DNA of 32,137 nucleotides, taken from NCBI GenBank assembly GCA_938023085.1, contig CALHDP010000104.1, forward strand, positions 1-32,137. The letters run 5' to 3'. The notes under the pieces were generated by a model that was not told the origin of the DNA, did no database searches, and saw nothing but the letters and a program-made list of their open reading frames with translations. The position numbers were made by a program, and so were the translations under genes. Shown one piece after another: positions 32,083-32,137 of this stretch. This stretch comes from an uncultured Collinsella sp. (GTDB taxonomy: Bacteria > Actinomycetota > Coriobacteriia > Coriobacteriales > Coriobacteriaceae). Positions within the stretch are counted from its first letter, which is position 1. Every line of letters starts with the position of its first letter.

Positions 32083-32137
32083 CGACCGCAGCCGGTGCGG
32101 ATTTGCGAAGCAAATACGCGGACGTCCCGTTGCCCGC
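32083..32137. repeat. 55-bp direct repeat, copy 2, truncated by the window edge
   Basis: Identical to 31952-32006 and may continue past the window. The 76-bp stretch between the copies (32007-32082) holds no recognisable gene. Confidence 0.9.

Noticed and set aside
1..32137. CRISPR arrays, insertion sequences with transposases, rRNA genes
   Set aside because: No regularly spaced repeats, transposase-like frames or rRNA sequences were found in the window.

Overview
The window looks like the chromosomal replication-origin region of a high-GC Gram-positive of the class Coriobacteriia, most likely Collinsella or a close relative. This rests on gene order, actinobacterial-style GC-rich codons, an LPXTG surface protein and the style of the GyrA and GyrB termini. 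The genus is an inference, not a database match.

Layout. Positions 1-660 hold a leftward tRNA cluster (Ile-GAT, Ala-TGC, Ile-GAT), its promoter and terminators, and a perfect 34-bp inverted repeat. From 699 to 11833 all genes run leftward. In transcription order they are a GHKL-ATPase/winged-helix gene, dnaA, dnaN, recF, a DUF721 (DciA-like) gene, a terminator, gyrB and gyrA. From 12179 the genes run rightward: rpmH-rnpA-yidD-yidC-jag, a terminator, rsmG, three perfect parS sites, parA-parB and a small membrane protein. The switch between the two arms (11834-12178) carries DnaA-box-like sites. The dnaN-dnaA gap (8503-8740) carries an AT-rich stretch, five TA(A/G) trinucleotides that fit a DnaA-trio, and more box-like sites. 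Together these suggest a bipartite oriC with divergent replication.

Right of parAB are rlmN (leftward), ddl overlapped by an exonuclease-helicase fusion of the DinG family, and two tandem WYL-domain regulators facing dinG. These are followed by a large membrane protein resembling a split, degenerate M28 peptidase with a long acidic disordered insert, a small membrane protein, and a 1143-residue thioester/Cna_B-type LPXTG adhesin. The window ends with tRNA-Gly(CCC) and repeats that copy its 3' end, which could be remnants of an integration site.

How it works together. The left arm makes the initiator, clamp, repair ATPase, probable helicase loader and gyrase. The right arm makes the last ribosomal protein, the RNase P protein, the membrane insertase and the segregation machinery. 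The least explained elements are the ATPase/winged-helix gene directly upstream of dnaA, the degenerate M28-like membrane protein, the 34-bp palindrome and the tRNA-Gly-derived repeats.
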